Shown: piece after piece, positions 1 through 11,960 of the stretch | Numbering within the stretch: position 1 is the first letter of the stretch | Layout of the letters: every line of letters starts with the position of its first letter | NCBI GenBank assembly: GCA_030035585.1 | Contig: CM057468.1 | Location: forward strand, 59,020,145 to 59,084,144 | Length of the DNA stretch: 64,000 nt | Source: Dugong dugon | Lineage: Eukaryota; Chordata; Mammalia; Sirenia; Dugongidae | Direction: 5' to 3' | Made by a program: the position numbers and the translations under genes | Notes under the pieces: model-generated | The model's database searches: none | Told to the model about the DNA's origin: nothing | The model's input: the letters and a program-made list of their open reading frames with translations, nothing else

Positions 1-819
1 AAACACAGGGCATATATTTTACAAGCTTGTACAAATGTATCTATACAATAGTTCATCATACTTGAGAATTACTGAAAGTAAGGAGTTACATTTAAAAATT
101 TTTGGCATTATTAAATGACTGTAGATACATAAATGAAAGTCTTAGACCAATGTTATTTGAGAATAGGATTCTAAACCAAGTATCTATCATAATAATGTTG
201 TAGAAAAGCAACCTAGTGAAATCTCTGCCTACAGCTGCACAGATTTCTTGAGCTCCAATTCCAGTTGTGTCTTAGACACTTCCCTTGTGATTTCCATCAG
301 CACTCTAATCTCATCCTAACTCAACTTAAACTCATTATTGTACTTGTTTGCCTTGACTGTCCTGATACCACAGTCCTTCCAGTTACTCAGGAATAAAACT
401 TTATTTTTACCTTTGTCTTTCTCTCCAATCACCTTCCAACCTACCTCCACAGATTAATAGTGAAGGATAGGGATGGATTAACTAGTATGATATGCACAGA
501 CTTTCACCACAAACCCATGTGCAATTGTGCTCTATAGATTAGTAAGTAAGCACAATTAAACCCGTGCATACCTTTCTGATTGGGTAATCCATCCCAATAA
601 GAGATACTATGGACCCCAGTATCTCTAGTCTTTGCCTAGCCTTCACTCACTCCTTTAAGTGAAGGATCTTATTATTTTTCACTTGGACTGTTGTAATAAT
701 ATGTTCTATGTTCTAGAATAACTCCACCTAATTCATCTTACACATTACAGCTAGATTCAGTGTCCTGAAACATAGTACTGATCTTGTTATTCCCCTGTTT
801 AAAATCTATCAGGGCTGGT

Positions 820-1098
820 GAGAATTTAAATTCATAAAATCACTTTGGAAAATTAGTTGGTATTATCTACTAAAGTTGAACATATGCATATTCTATATTC
901 CATCCATTTCACAACTAGATATATACCCAACAAAACTTTATGCCCATATATATGCATCAAAAGACAGGTACAAGAATATTTATAGCAGCGGTATTTATAA
1001 CAGTCAAAACTTGTAGTCAATCCAATCTAGTAGACTGGCTAAAGAAATTGTAGTATGTTCATGCACTGGAATACTATACAATAAGAAAAGTTAGTTAT
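820..1098 (+). mobile_element. Old L1/HAL1-like LINE fragment
   Basis: The stretch reads like the degraded end of an L1-type ORF2, with the order 'acccaacaaaactttatgcc', then 'aaaagacaggtacaagaat', then 'ggaatactatacaataag', which is the usual order in ancient mammalian L1 and HAL1 copies. No open frame remains. Subfamily not determined. Confidence 0.6.
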
Positions 1099-1185
1099 TT
1101 ACATCGAGTTCTAAAAGAGGCAAAACTAATAACTTGTCAGAAATCAGGATTGTGGCTCTTTCTAGGAGAAGGAAGGAAGTAGTTA

Positions 1186-1435
1186 CTAGGAGGAGACAGA
1201 AGGGCCTTTCTGAATGTTGGAAATTTTTTTATTACGGGCACTCCCTAGGTTACAAATATTCGATTTACAGACAATTCGTACTTGCCCTTTAATGTTATGT
1301 AAATTTGCCGTCACTTTGAAACGACTGAACCAACCCCTACTCACAACAAAGTCTTCATCACAATCACTTTCACTTGCTGTACGTGCAGCTTCTAAACCAC
1401 TGAAAAGGCTTTGAGCCTTTTCTTGCACTAAAGTA
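1186..1435 (-). pseudogene. Tigger/CENP-B-like transposase remnant (DNA transposon)
   Basis: On the minus strand a short frame reads MQEKAQSLFSGL, then SRGWFSRFK, then LHNIKGQ. This is the spacing and wording of the CENP-B-type helix-turn-helix region of Tigger (Tc1/mariner) transposases: QEKA, then S-GWF-RFK, then LHNIK. The frame runs straight into non-coding sequence resembling the end of such an element ('gggcactccctaggttacaa'), so most of the transposase, including the DDE catalytic domain, is missing. It is an inactive fragment. The family is inferred from the motif alone. Confidence 0.55.
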
Positions 1436-1440
1436 AGGCT

Positions 1441-2548
1441 AAATAAAAATCATATGCACCTGTTCTGACTTACCTACAAATTCTTAAAGACACCCTCAAG
1501 AATGGATCTCTTTCATAATCCGAGGATTGCCTTTACTTGGCCTCGGTGAAGTAACATGGGTGTAACTTTACACGGGTGTAAAGTTACAAAGTTACTTTAT
1601 GAAAATAAAAATTAACATACACATATATCCTTCATTAGCTCTTCATTGTAATAATGTCCAAACTTCTAAACATATGAAGCAGGATTGAAGTGAGTAATCT
1701 ACTCCAATCCACCTTTTAATCAATGCAGTCCAACTTGTTTCCATATTCCCTGTCATATCCCCTTCAGTTCAGCTACACTGCTGCTGTGGAACCCCTTACA
1801 CTACAGGTTCCACCTGTACATACCTTGGAAGAAGATTATTTCATTAAAAAATATCAGAAATACAATTTTTGTATGGGAAATTTTTTTTTTTTAAAAATCA
1901 GAAATAAAATGAGCAATTTCTGTAATGAACTTAAAGAATATGGTGTTGTTGAGTCAAATCTATTACCTAAATTCTTTTTTGTTTTCCAGTTCTCTGACAC
2001 GCTAGGAACTTTAAACTGCTAGTCTCACAGTCCAACTATCTATTGGTAATGTACATATCTACTTAAGCTTAACTGTGAAGCTTGTTGGGACTTGAATAGG
2101 AGACTCCTCAGGAAGGAGGGGCAAAAGACTGCATGGGGCCAGGGCTAGGAGTCTGATTAGGCTGTGAGATGCCCTTGAGGCTGGTGGACAGCAATCAAAA
2201 CCACATGATTATTTTGCCTAAATCTGGACCGGTGCTCATATCTGAGAAGATCAAATACAACTGCCAAAATTTTTAGCAAGTGATGATACCACTGTAGGTA
2301 GTAATTGTTGTGGTTCTAGCTGGCCATCTCTGTAGAATAAAGCATTAGTCAATCACTGGGGGACACTGAGCGTATACACTCCCTAGGGAGAAATAAACAC
2401 AGCAGAAGGAAATAGCTTCAGGTTTTGGCCAAGTGGGCTAAGTTTCAGGGCAGATCTTCCACTCAGTTGTACAAACTGGAAGAATCTGGAGCAAAGGCAA
2501 GTGTGATGGGAATTATAGGGACAGGCCACAGTCATGAAGGAACATGTA
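1441..2548. other. Gene-free AT-rich stretch
   Basis: No gene or clear repeat is recognised. A 99-codon open frame at 1723-2022 has no recognisable domain and unremarkable composition, and it is taken to be chance. Confidence 0.5.
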
Positions 2549-2715
2549 TATTCTAGAACAGTGCATCTAATACTTCAGCATGCATAAAAGTCACCGGGAG
2601 AACTTGTAAATACACAGGTTCCTGGGCTCCACACCAAGGAATTCTGACTCAGAAAGTCTGAGGTCAGGCCCAGAATTTGCATATCTAACCAGCTCCCAGG
2701 TGAAACACTATTTTA
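2549..2715 (+). mobile_element. MER5-like hAT-Charlie element
   Basis: It contains the wording typical of MER5 copies: 'aaaagtcaccgggagaactt', 'cctgggctccacacc', 'attctgactcagaaagtctg' and 'agaatttgcatatctaacca'. The copy is non-autonomous and ancient, with degraded ends. Confidence 0.7.
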
Positions 2716-2735
2716 GAACAACTATCAGGAAAATG

Positions 2736-2898
2736 GTAACTCTGGTGGCATGGTGGTTAAGAGCTACGCTGCTAATAAAAGGGTCGGCAGTTTGAATCCA
2801 CCAGGCGCTCCTTGAAACTCTGTGGGGCAGTTCTACCCTGTCTTATAGGGTTGCTATGAGTAGGACTCGACTCACCTGCAACGGATTTGGTTTTTGGT
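2736..2898 (+). mobile_element. AfroSINE, short form
   Basis: A tRNA-derived SINE with a Pol III A-box-like head ('tggcatggtggttaagagc'), a B-box-like segment ('cggcagtttgaatccacc') and the family tail ending 'caacggatttgg'. It has diverged by several substitutions. Confidence 0.88.
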
Positions 2899-3211
2899 TG
2901 TATCAGGCAAAGGGAGCAAAACTAATTCCTTGCCCTACCCACCAATGGAGCAGGATAATTAACAAGCTGCCAGCCTTGGTCAGATTCAGTTTAGGGACTT
3001 TGTGTGGGCTGAACACACAGGGTGAGGACATCAGTTCCTACAGTGCGAGGTGGTGAATGGCGGTAACACAGACAACTTACTGCTGTCCCTGGTTTATACA
3101 ATCAGATAGAAGCCCTGTCCCTATTGTCCTTACCTGCTCTCACACCTTGCCTGTGAAATTTTCCTCAACAACAGGTTGCCGGCACTTTTAGGAAGTTTAC
3201 TGGAGAATTTT

Positions 3212-3450
3212 CAGACAGGTGGTTCTCAACCAAGGGCAATTTTGCCCACTAGGGGACATTTGGCAATATCTGGAGACATTTTTGTTTGTCAAGACTGGGT
3301 GGTGAGGAGGGAGGAGGTCGCTATTTGAAACTAGTGGGTAGAGGCCAGGGATGCTGGTAAACATCCTAGAATGTACAAGACAGCCCCCACAACAAAGAAC
3401 TATTCAGCCCAGCCCAGAATGTCAATGGTTTCAAGGTTAAGAAGCCCTAT
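3212..3450 (+). mobile_element. MER20-like hAT-Charlie element
   Basis: It begins 'ggtggttctcaaccaagggc' and contains 'ggggacatttggcaatatct', 'gggtagaggccagggatgct' and 'gacagcccccacaacaaag', a text characteristic of MER20-type non-autonomous hAT elements. The end 'ggttaagaagccct' partly mirrors the start. Confidence 0.7.
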
Positions 3451-3539
3451 CTAGACATATATCCATTGAATCGGGACTTTTCACTATGGTTTTGTATCAG
3501 GTTACAAGGGGCATTGTAAGCAGAGTTATCTTAAATTAA

Positions 3540-3598
3540 TATATAGCATTGCTATGAGTCTGAATTGACTTGATGGCAACAGGTTTGGTCTTGGTTTA
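3540..3598 (+). mobile_element. AfroSINE 3' fragment
   Basis: Only the tail region is present: 'gctatgagtctgaattgact' followed by 'tgatggcaacaggtttgg'. The tRNA-related head is missing. Confidence 0.65.
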
Positions 3599-3852
3599 TG
3601 TTGAGGCAGCTTACACTAAAAGAAGCATCACATTCTACAAATAAAACCAAAAAACATTTAAACTAAATAAAACAAAGAGACAACTGATAAAAGTGTGTGA
3701 AAAAGGCGGACATTATACAGGAAGATTAGGTTAAGGTTAGTTCCTTCAGTGGAATTCCAAACAGAGGCTTTGGAAAAGGGAAAGATTCAGTCTCTGGACT
3801 CATGGAGGGTTTTCTTTGTTTTCGCAGACACTCCAGTATAACAAAGATGTAT

Positions 3853-4001
3853 ATGAAGTGGTTAAGAACTTGGCTGCTAACCAGAAGGCTGGCAGTTTGA
3901 CTCCACCAGCCTCTCCTTAGAAACCCTATGGGGCAGTTCTACTCTGTCCTATAGGGTTGCTATGAATCAGAACGGACTCGACAGCAACTGGTTTTTGGGT
4001 T
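3853..4001 (+). mobile_element. AfroSINE, short form, 5'-truncated
   Basis: It contains 'gaagtggttaagaacttgg', 'accctatggggcagttctac' and 'gactcgacagcaactgg'. The first few bases of the head are missing. It abuts an RTE fragment on the opposite strand. Confidence 0.85.
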
Positions 4002-4002
4002 A

Positions 4003-4268
4003 TTGGTCTTTCCTGATGATGTGTCCAAAGTAAATAAGTAGAAGTCTCCCATCCTTGTTTCTAAGGAACATTCTGGTTGTATTTCTTCTAAGACTGACTT
4101 GTTTGTTCTTTTAGTAGTCCATGGTATTTTCAATATTTTTTGCCAATACCACAATTTGAATGCATCAATTCTTCTTCTGTCTTCCTTTTTCATTATTCAA
4201 CTTTCACATGCTTATGTGGCGATTGAAAAGACTATGGTTTGGGTCAAACCCACTTTAATCAGCAAAGT
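4003..4268 (-). pseudogene. RTE (BovB-like) LINE fragment, C-terminal ORF
   Basis: The minus strand encodes a broken frame with RRRIDAFKLWYWQ, then PWTTKRTNKSVLEEI, then SLETRM. This is the order found near the C terminus of RTE/BovB reverse-transcriptase ORFs (RRIDAFELWCW, then PWTARRSNQSIL, then SLE-LM). The frame is interrupted and the element is severely truncated, so it is inactive. Confidence 0.78.
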
Positions 4269-4269
4269 G

Positions 4270-5392
4270 TCACTTTGATGACTAGATAGATATAGGAATA
4301 GAGATATATGTATAGCTGTTACAATGTGTCAAAAGCTTATAAAGAAGAGACCCCAAAAGGGCAAAAACGGATTTATAATTGTAAAGGTAGTTCAGAATAA
4401 ATAATTATTCCAGTTGAAATGTCTCATAAATCAGATGGATTTCCAAGTTATTTTTTAAAGTTATGGGGATCAGTGACCTAATATTAATTAATGGAACATC
4501 TATTCCGGGTGTGAGTAAGGTAATTCAGAAAAATACAATGTTTCTTAGTTGGGCATCAGCGTCAAAGGAAGTAATGAACAAAATGTTTAATAAATACAAG
4601 CAGAATACATGTGTGTGTAGCAAATAGAAAATTCAGAAAAAATTATTTTGTATTTGCTAAACAATCTGTCAGACTGGCTTTCCTTCATGTAAAATGATGC
4701 TATGAATGTTGATGCTTTGGTCACATTGTTAGGATGGAAATTGATATCGTTGCTTTATTCAGACAGAACTATGCTCATTATTCTCCTCAGAAAACCTCTG
4801 GCAATAATTTACCTAGCAGCACAGTAGTTCATGCAGATCAAAGCTGCATTATTTAAGTGTGTCCAGGGGGCAGGTTTTAGCTCTGTGTCTTATACTTTCA
4901 AGAAAAAAAAATTTTTTTGGTGTGTTACTTAAGAGACAAAATGTGCTTAACTTCATGCAAATCCTATAATATTTAAACTCATGGGAATTCCTGCTATATC
5001 TGGGAAGAACCCCTTTCCCACCCCCGGTACTCTAACGTCTGAAGGGAGTACAGAACAACTGTGGGAAAGCCAATCTCTTCAAACAAACAGCAGCATATTT
5101 TCATTTAAATTAATCCCGAATGTGAGCTAGATTCTGGAAAGGAAATGGCAGAGGAGAGACAGTTTGTAGTTGCTATAGAATGTGCCTGGCTGCTTCAGCT
5201 CACAGACAAGTGATGAAGTCCAACTCTGAAATTTCAGGCAATTTGTATACCAAGCTCCTCCTTTTCTGCAGTCTTCTCTTCCATTGGTAAAATTCTTTTG
5301 CAGGGTCATGGAGGGATCCCACCCCTTCTCTGTGTTTTCACTCTGAAGCTCTACACAACTTTACACCTGATTGAATGCCAAACCTCTGTGAA
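4270..5392. promoter_or_regulatory. SOSTDC1 upstream region, repeat-poor
   Basis: About 1.1 kb directly upstream of the SOSTDC1 TATA box. No SINE, LINE or LTR is recognisable here, unlike the DNA on both sides. It may hold proximal control elements, but no specific factor site is claimed. Confidence 0.4.
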
Positions 5393-5401
5393 TATATAAA
5401 A
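5393..5401 (+). promoter_or_regulatory. SOSTDC1 TATA box
   Basis: The sequence tatataaaa lies 98 bases upstream of the SOSTDC1 start codon. A start of transcription 25-32 bases downstream would fall around 5420-5432, within 'tttcagttacagtgctg', and would give a 5'UTR of roughly 60-70 nt. The box is directly visible; the start site is inferred. Confidence 0.7.
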
Positions 5402-5490
5402 GGATCCTTGAGGAGGAATTTCAGTTACAGTGCTGAAGCAGAAGGGAAGGAATTAACCAGCTCTTCAGCCAAGCAAATCCTCTACTCAGC

Positions 5491-5695
5491 ATGCTTCCCC
5501 CTGCCATTCATTTCTATCTCATTCCCCTTGCATGCATCCTAATGAAAAGCTGTTTGGCTTTTAAAAATGATGCCACAGAAATTCTTTATTCACATGTGGT
5601 TAAACCTGTCCCAGCAAACCCCAGCAGCAACAGCACGTTGAATCAAGCCAGAAATGGAGGCAGGCATTTCAGTAACACTGGACTGGATCGAAACA
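5491..5695 (+). CDS. SOSTDC1: SOSTDC1 exon 1 (coding part): signal peptide and N-terminal region
   Basis: Sclerostin domain-containing protein 1 is a secreted antagonist of BMP ligands that also modulates Wnt signalling through LRP co-receptors. It acts in tooth, hair follicle, kidney and limb. Exon 1 encodes residues 1-68 plus one base of codon 69. Residues 1-23 form a hydrophobic signal peptide beginning MLPPAIHFYLIPLACILMK and ending near CLA/FKND. Asn47 (Asn-Ser-Thr) is an N-glycosylation sequon. The start is the first ATG of the exon, and what follows matches the family N terminus. The exon ends at ...GATCGAAACA, followed by the strong donor gtaagt at 5696. An open frame reads on past the donor into the intron and ends at 5781, but that extension is not coding. 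Exon 2 continues in phase. Confidence 0.96.
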
Positions 5696-8190
5696 GTAAG
5701 TGTGTTTTACTTGCACGGATTTTTTTTTTTTCTTTTTTGATAGCATTAACTCCCATTCCTATGGAAATATTTAATTGCTAACTAACCTGAACTGTATATA
5801 TTTTGCTGAACAATCTGGGAGAAATCTGCTGCATGTGTAGATTAGCATTCTTCCCTATGTAGTGATTTTAAAGTTAACAACTACAAAAGTGATTTGATAA
5901 TGCAGGCACAGACTTAAGTTTTATCAAACATCCAAAACAAATGTTTCCAGGAGCTAAACTATTACTTCTTTACAATCCTGCAGAATGAGAATTTAAGAAA
6001 GTGTTGTTCTGGATAGGTTAAGTTCAGCTTGCCTTCTCAGTTTTGTTTCAGGACATGTGCAATTCTGGAAAAAATGTGTAAAGATACCTAAAGGATGTAT
6101 AGGAAAGCACAAGGTCAAAAGGAAGATTTCTGGGAAAAAGAAGAGAAATTGCTCATATGGATTTTTAAAATCTGTCTAGTGGAATAGTTGAAAGTTTTGA
6201 TGATCAATGTAAAAGAGAGTTAAAACTAAAAAATGTTGGAGGATCATATTTTCCTGAGATAATTTATTATGAACCAGCTCAAAATTTAAGTAATTGTATA
6301 TTTCTGTGAAGGACTGGGGGAAATTTTTTAACTTCAGAGATTATAAAAAAATAATAGCACAATAATGTTTTGTGTAGGAAGCTTTTTTTTTTTTTTCTCT
6401 TCTGGTTGCTTAATCGACAAACTAATTGGCCACTGGTTAGTGGGATTCAAATTTCTGCTCTTAACTTTTGCCTCATGCCTTGCCTTTAGAAGAGTTCACA
6501 TGGTAAGAATCAGGATTTGAGAGAGACAGGGAGACACAGGGTACAGGAAATCTTACACAAATCTTCCTACCCCTCCTCCTCAACTCCACTCAACTAGTAA
6601 AAGTAGTTCTGACCTTTGAAAAGTCAAAGCAAATACGACTGGTAATGTCTAAGAAAACCAAGATGTTTTAACCTTCATGAAGATGGTTGCTTTTAAATGT
6701 GCACAGGAAATATCTGACTATCATTAGGTTACTGAGCAATGTGGTGGGTATTCATTGTCAATGAACTGTCACTGCAAAAATGCTGAATCTTTACATACAC
6801 AGGAACAAAAAGCGAGACAAATCAAAATCCTCTCTGGCTGCTTCCAGGTGCATTCCTAATGCAGCTGCAGGAAGGTAACCCAGAATCAAAATCAGACAGG
6901 CAGCACACACTGGCCAGCCGACTAGCTCACCTTTTAATTATAGTTTAAAAGCTCTATGTTTGTATGAATGTATGCAAATATCCACAATATTTTTCAAAAC
7001 TATCACATTCCCTTTAGGCTATCTCTCATACCTCAGAAATAGTGGGCAGAGAAATAAAGTAAAACTCCTAATTCAATGTCTGCTTGCAGTTAGCTTTCAG
7101 TATTCTATGCAGGACCTCCTCAATGTCCCTTTTAATTTTCCTTTATTTATTTCAACAGCCTAGACTTCTGAACTTTTTTTTTCCTTCTGTTTAACAAGTC
7201 TTGATTTCTTTTCAAGCCTATAACAAGCAATTCTCAAGTTTAGATAACAAAGCAGTGGTAAGGGCAACTTCAAATATTTCAAGATTAATTTTTGTTTGAA
7301 TTACATAAGGCATGTTACAAGAAACAGCCAATTAGAGAACATACTTATCAAATCCAAATAACTAAACAAAAAGTTTGCCATGAACAATATTTAGGAAATG
7401 AACACCGTGGTTCCTTCTGCAGTTGTAAACCAGACATGTTAAGCATTTCTCTGCCGTAAAATTCATGGAAATGTAGCCAAGTTGTTATGGCAACTACACA
7501 TTCCTGATTTAGAAGCTTTTATATTCTTTAAATTTTGAGTTGTAGTGGCATTTTGCATCTCAAACATTTTACTCTTTGTATTTTTTAAAGATAGCTTGGG
7601 AATTTATATTTAAAATATAGTTATTAAGTTTGAGATGAAAAATGTCAGACTTTGTACATATATGTATGTATTACTCTCTGCAGCTGAATTCTATAATTGA
7701 AAGAAAATATTACAGCATGCATATGCATTGTACACAGTATTTAAATACTTTCCACATTTTCTCAGCAGATTTTTCTTTAAACCTTATTAAAAGCACTTGC
7801 AGACATTGACAATATGACCTGTGAAAAAGAGAACATTAGTGTACTCTTTTTAGTTCCTTAAAGGATGAATATTTACATATAAATAGAAGAGCTGGTTAAT
7901 CCTTACTATGGAGTGAGACCGAAAAAAGGAGATTTTCAAATATGTCAATAACTAATTAGCTATTGTTACACCTGAAAAGGCCTACACTATTTTTTTCCAA
8001 GGACAGTTATAGCCAGGCAAACTGATGATGTTCATGAAAGTGTCTCTACAACTATTCAGGAGATTTTCAGTGTAAACATAAAATAGGTGTTTACTTTCTA
8101 TTTGGCAATTTGCTGTCATTCGAATATTATTTATCGTTGCAGATTATTATCATTTAAAAAGTTTTCATTTGCTTTTTGCCTCTGATGCAG
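5696..8190 (+). other. SOSTDC1 intron 1
   Basis: A 2495-bp intron with donor gtaagtgtg and acceptor tgatgcag. It holds no recognisable transposable element, only short T-runs (for example 6385-6396). Its freedom from SINEs in a SINE-dense window suggests constraint. No individual regulatory site is asserted. Confidence 0.85.
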
Positions 8191-8606
8191 CTCGGGTTCA
8201 AGTGGGTTGCCGGGAACTTCGTTCTACTAAGTACATCTCGGATGGCCAGTGCACCAGCATTAGCCCTCTGAAGGAGCTGGTGTGTGCTGGTGAGTGCTTG
8301 CCCCTGTCTGTGCTCCCCAACTGGATCGGAGGAGGCTATGGAACCAAGTACTGGAGCAGGAGGAGCTCCCAGGAGTGGAGGTGTGTCAATGACAAAACGC
8401 GCACCCAAAGGATCCAGCTGCAGTGCCAAGATGGCAGCACGCGCACCTACAAAATCACGGTGGTCACCGCCTGCAAGTGCAAGAGGTACACCCGGCAGCA
8501 CAACGAGTCCAGTCACAACTTTAAGAGTGTGCCGCCTGCCAAGCCAGCCCAGCATCACCGAGAGCGGAAAAGAGCCAGCAAATCCAGCAAGCAGAGCATG
8601 AGTTAG
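8191..8606 (+). CDS. SOSTDC1: SOSTDC1 exon 2: cystine-knot domain and C terminus
   Basis: This exon encodes residues 69-206 and the stop TAG (8604-8606). Joined to exon 1 the protein is 206 residues, the usual length for mammalian SOSTDC1. The C-terminal cystine-knot domain spans about residues 75-165, with cysteines at 75, 89, 100, 104, 133, 147, 163 and 165, matching the sclerostin/DAN pattern. The stretch between, with NWIGGGYGTKYWSRRSSQEW, forms loop 2 and its flanks, the region linked to LRP binding in this family. Asn173 (Asn-Glu-Ser) is a second N-glycosylation sequon. The tail is basic (RERKRASKSSK), as expected for heparin binding. No frameshift or missing cysteine is seen, so the gene looks intact. 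Confidence 0.97.
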
Positions 8607-9455
8607 AACTCAGACTGTCAAAACTGGACTGACTAGTAACCATCTGCTTTACAGATTTGATTGCTTGGACGACTCAAGCCTGCCATTGCTATTTTCTCAC
8701 TTGAAAATATATGCTTTCTGCTTTGATCAAACCCAGCAAGCTGCCCTAAGTAACAGGACCTTCTTTGGAAATAGTTTTTCCTTTTCAAGTTTTGCAAGAT
8801 GTAGCTATATCCATGCATGCAATTTGCATTGAAATTCCACGCATCCTGTTGTTTTAACCCCCAGTGGTTTTTAAAAGACTGGTGATACTATATATATCAT
8901 TGAATCATTACGCTTTAAACTAGAAAAGAGCCTGTCAATTACCCTCCATCTCCCAAATCCCCAGCATAAGCACACAGACGAAAACCCCTTCGAAACTGAA
9001 ATGTTAAAAAAGAAATAAATGTTGTGATGAATCTTCACAATAACATTTCAGAAAGGTGCTTTTTTTGGGTAATTTTCATGAGAGCAGTTTAGCAGTCACA
9101 ACTGACCTCCCTTTGAAAGAAAATTAAAGGCTTTGTGACATTTCACTTCAAAAACAAGCCCTGTAGCTTTTTACAGTTTCATAGTATGAAATTATGCCTG
9201 CATGCTGACCGTCACTCGTAATGGAATGCTAGAAATGCATGGCAGCAGCTAATAAGTAAAGCTGATTAACTATTTATTTGTCAATGTTATTATTTAATGA
9301 AATTTCACATGTGATTTTTTTCAAAATGTTAATTTTTATGTTTTGAAGCTTTTTCATGTACCTAAATATTTTCCTATATGATTTGTGATTGATCTAGAAA
9401 TATGAGAATACATTTTGTAGATATGTAAAATAAATATTTTAGTCTCCTTATTACA
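8607..9455 (+). other. SOSTDC1 3'UTR
   Basis: AT-rich untranslated region with no repeats. Possible poly(A) signals AATAAA occur at 9014-9019 and 9429-9434. The second, followed by 'tattttagtctccttatta', is the favoured end. Further AATAAA hexamers at about 9600 and 9675 could extend the transcript. The exact cleavage point is inferred. Confidence 0.7.
9429..9434 (+). terminator. Likely main SOSTDC1 polyadenylation signal
   Basis: A canonical AATAAA in 'atgtaaaataaatatttta', about 825 nt after the stop codon, followed within 30 nt by a T-rich stretch. Choosing it over 9014 is an inference from mammalian SOSTDC1 transcripts having a 3'UTR well over 500 nt. Confidence 0.55.
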
Positions 9456-9972
9456 CGTTTCATCATGAACTTTATCAGTAATATGGATCTTTTTAATCAA
9501 TATGATGCTTCAAAAAGCTGAAATATGTAATGCTTTCTTGTCTAATCTGTGCAATCAGAAGGTGACTTAACCTTCAATTCCATCAATTTCTTAAAAAAAT
9601 AATAAACACTGCTGAAAGTTATTTTCCTTGCCTCTAGCATGCATAAAAATATACGTGTAGTTTGCAAAGTTGCAGAATAAACTTACAAGAATAATTGCTT
9701 TTCTCAATAAATCCTATTCAAGTTTTGGCAGAAGTTTCTGTCATAAGAGAGGATAAAGCAAAAGAATGACCATTCATTCAGTAAACGGGATGATTGAAAA
9801 AGTTGAGTGGCAACTCAGCAGTGAGTTATAATAAGAACATTAGATTCTTATGCACCAGTATGTTTCTTTCTCTCCATCACAATGAAATTTTAGGTATCAA
9901 AATCTAATTCATTTTATTTGGAATTGAACCATCGCAGATTAGACTTGACTCTTGAAAATATTTTTTAGCATC

Positions 9973-10834
9973 TAAGAAGTTTCCTGAATACAACCAAACA
10001 CTTTGAGGGACAGAGTAACAGGGGTCAGGGTCTGGGAACCATGGTTTCAGGGGACATGTAGGTCAACAGGCATAACAAATTTTATTAAGAAAATGTTCTG
10101 CATCCCACTTTGGTGAGTGGTGTCTGGGGTCTTAAAACCTAGCGAGCGGCCATCTAAGATGCATCAGTTGGTCCCAACTCACCTGGAGCAAAGAAGAATG
10201 AAGAACACCAAAGACACAAGGAAAGTATTAGCCCAAGAGACAGAAAGGGCTGCATAAACCAGAGACTTCATCAGCCTGAGACCAGAAGAACTAGATGGTG
10301 CCCGGCTACCACCAATGACTGCCCTGACAGGGAACACAACAGAGAATCTCTGATGGAGCAGGAGAAAAGCAGGGTACAGAACTCAAATTCTAGTAAAAAG
10401 ACCAGACTTAATGGTTTGACTGAGACTGGAGGGACCCTGGAAGACATGGCCCTCAGACTCTCTGTTAGCCCTAAACTAAAACCATTCCTGAGGCCAACGT
10501 TTCAGACAAAGATTAGACTGGACTATGAGACATAAAATGATACCGATAAAATGTGTGCTCCTTAGCTCAAGTAGATACATGAGACTAAATGGGCAGCTCC
10601 TGTCTGGAGGCTAGATGAAAGGCAGAGAGGGTCAGGAGCTGGTTTAACGGACATGGGAAATCCGGGGTGAAAAGGAGGAGTGTGCTGTAACAGTATAGGG
10701 AGAGCAACTAGGGTCACATAACGATGTATGTATAGATTTTTGTATGAGAGACTAACTTGAATTGTAAACTTTCACTTAAAGCACAATAATAATAAAAAAT
10801 AATAAGGAAAGAAGATGTCAGGGGATAAAAAATG
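9973..10834 (+). mobile_element. 5'-truncated L1 insertion (3'UTR only)
   Basis: This is the 3'UTR of the same L1 lineage seen at 13206-14226 (shared landmarks: 'gtcaggg', 'ggtgtctggggtcttaaaac', 'gccatctaagatgc', 'actagatggtgcc', 'gagactaaatgggc', 'gagagactaacttg'). It ends in an A-rich tail. A perfect 14-bp target-site duplication, tattttttagcatc, is at 9959-9972 and 10835-10848, so the borders are firm. Confidence 0.88.
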
Positions 10835-11960
10835 TATTTTTTAGCATCAAGGTGGCAAAGCACTGCATATCTTAAATTCAGTATTTATATGCTTCCTATG
10901 GTAATAGAGTACTAATAAAAAATGAAATGTATGAGAAGTCTTTGATGGAATTCTTGTAAAAACTCAGAAGGAGTTTAGTGGGAAATGATTTAGGATCCTC
11001 AGTGCTAGAGAGTAGCATTCTTTTGTTAGAATATGTGTTCTCTAAAGAGCAGATGACTTCCTGCTTGATCTCATTGGCACCTATTAAAATACAGCTCTGT
11101 AATGAATTGAAATGAGTCTAAATTTGTGAACTAAGTTGACATTTAGGCACTCTAGAAATCTTTGTTACATCCACAAAGGGAGACCTGCTGGAATAGATAT
11201 CTCAAAAGATGTTCTACTTGTCAGTGTCATTTTTCCATTCCATTGGTCTGTGCAGCAAGTCTGACTCCACAGCTAACACCACGTTTGGTCCTTTTGCCTG
11301 CATATTTTGGAAATTGCCTTGAAGAGCTACAAGTAAACAACTACTGCAGGAACGTCGGTGGGAAGATGTTACAACTTCCAGGTTCTAGAACTGATTAAAA
11401 ATGAATTAATTTCAGCTACACCAAGCCGACTGCATAATTATTTCCAGTGCAATACAAACTGAGTGACAGTTTATCATCTACGTTTGCAAACATGCTGAAG
11501 GATTTATATTCTGTTACAAATGAGTAAAACAGTTCAGGGATTTATTTTGAAGTAACTTAAATATTTCCCTTTGAATTTAGTAACTGCACACTAAGACTTA
11601 CATTGTATTATTAATTTTATTTTTTTAGCATTTTTTTTAGTGCCTGAATCTGAGACAAAATGTCTAAGAAAATAATTTCAATAAATGATCTCATCTTCAT
11701 AAATTGAATGACATCTTCAGTGACAGATATATTCAGCTAAAGTTTATTGTTATCAAAACTGATTAAGAGTTTGATATGACTTGTAGATAACTTACATTAA
11801 AATATACACATCATTTTTTTCAGCAAAAATAAATTCTTCAATTTGAAATTTGTGCCACAAAATTCACATAATTTAAAAAATTCTTTCTTTACAATGTTGG
11901 CAAATCTGTCACAAAGTAATTATTTGGATCCTTTTATTTATTGACATGTAACCTAAATTT

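Noticed and set aside
8154-8558. 134-codon frame antisense to SOSTDC1 exon 2
   Set aside because: It is the complement of a strongly conserved coding exon and has no domain of its own. The sense frame joins correctly with exon 1.
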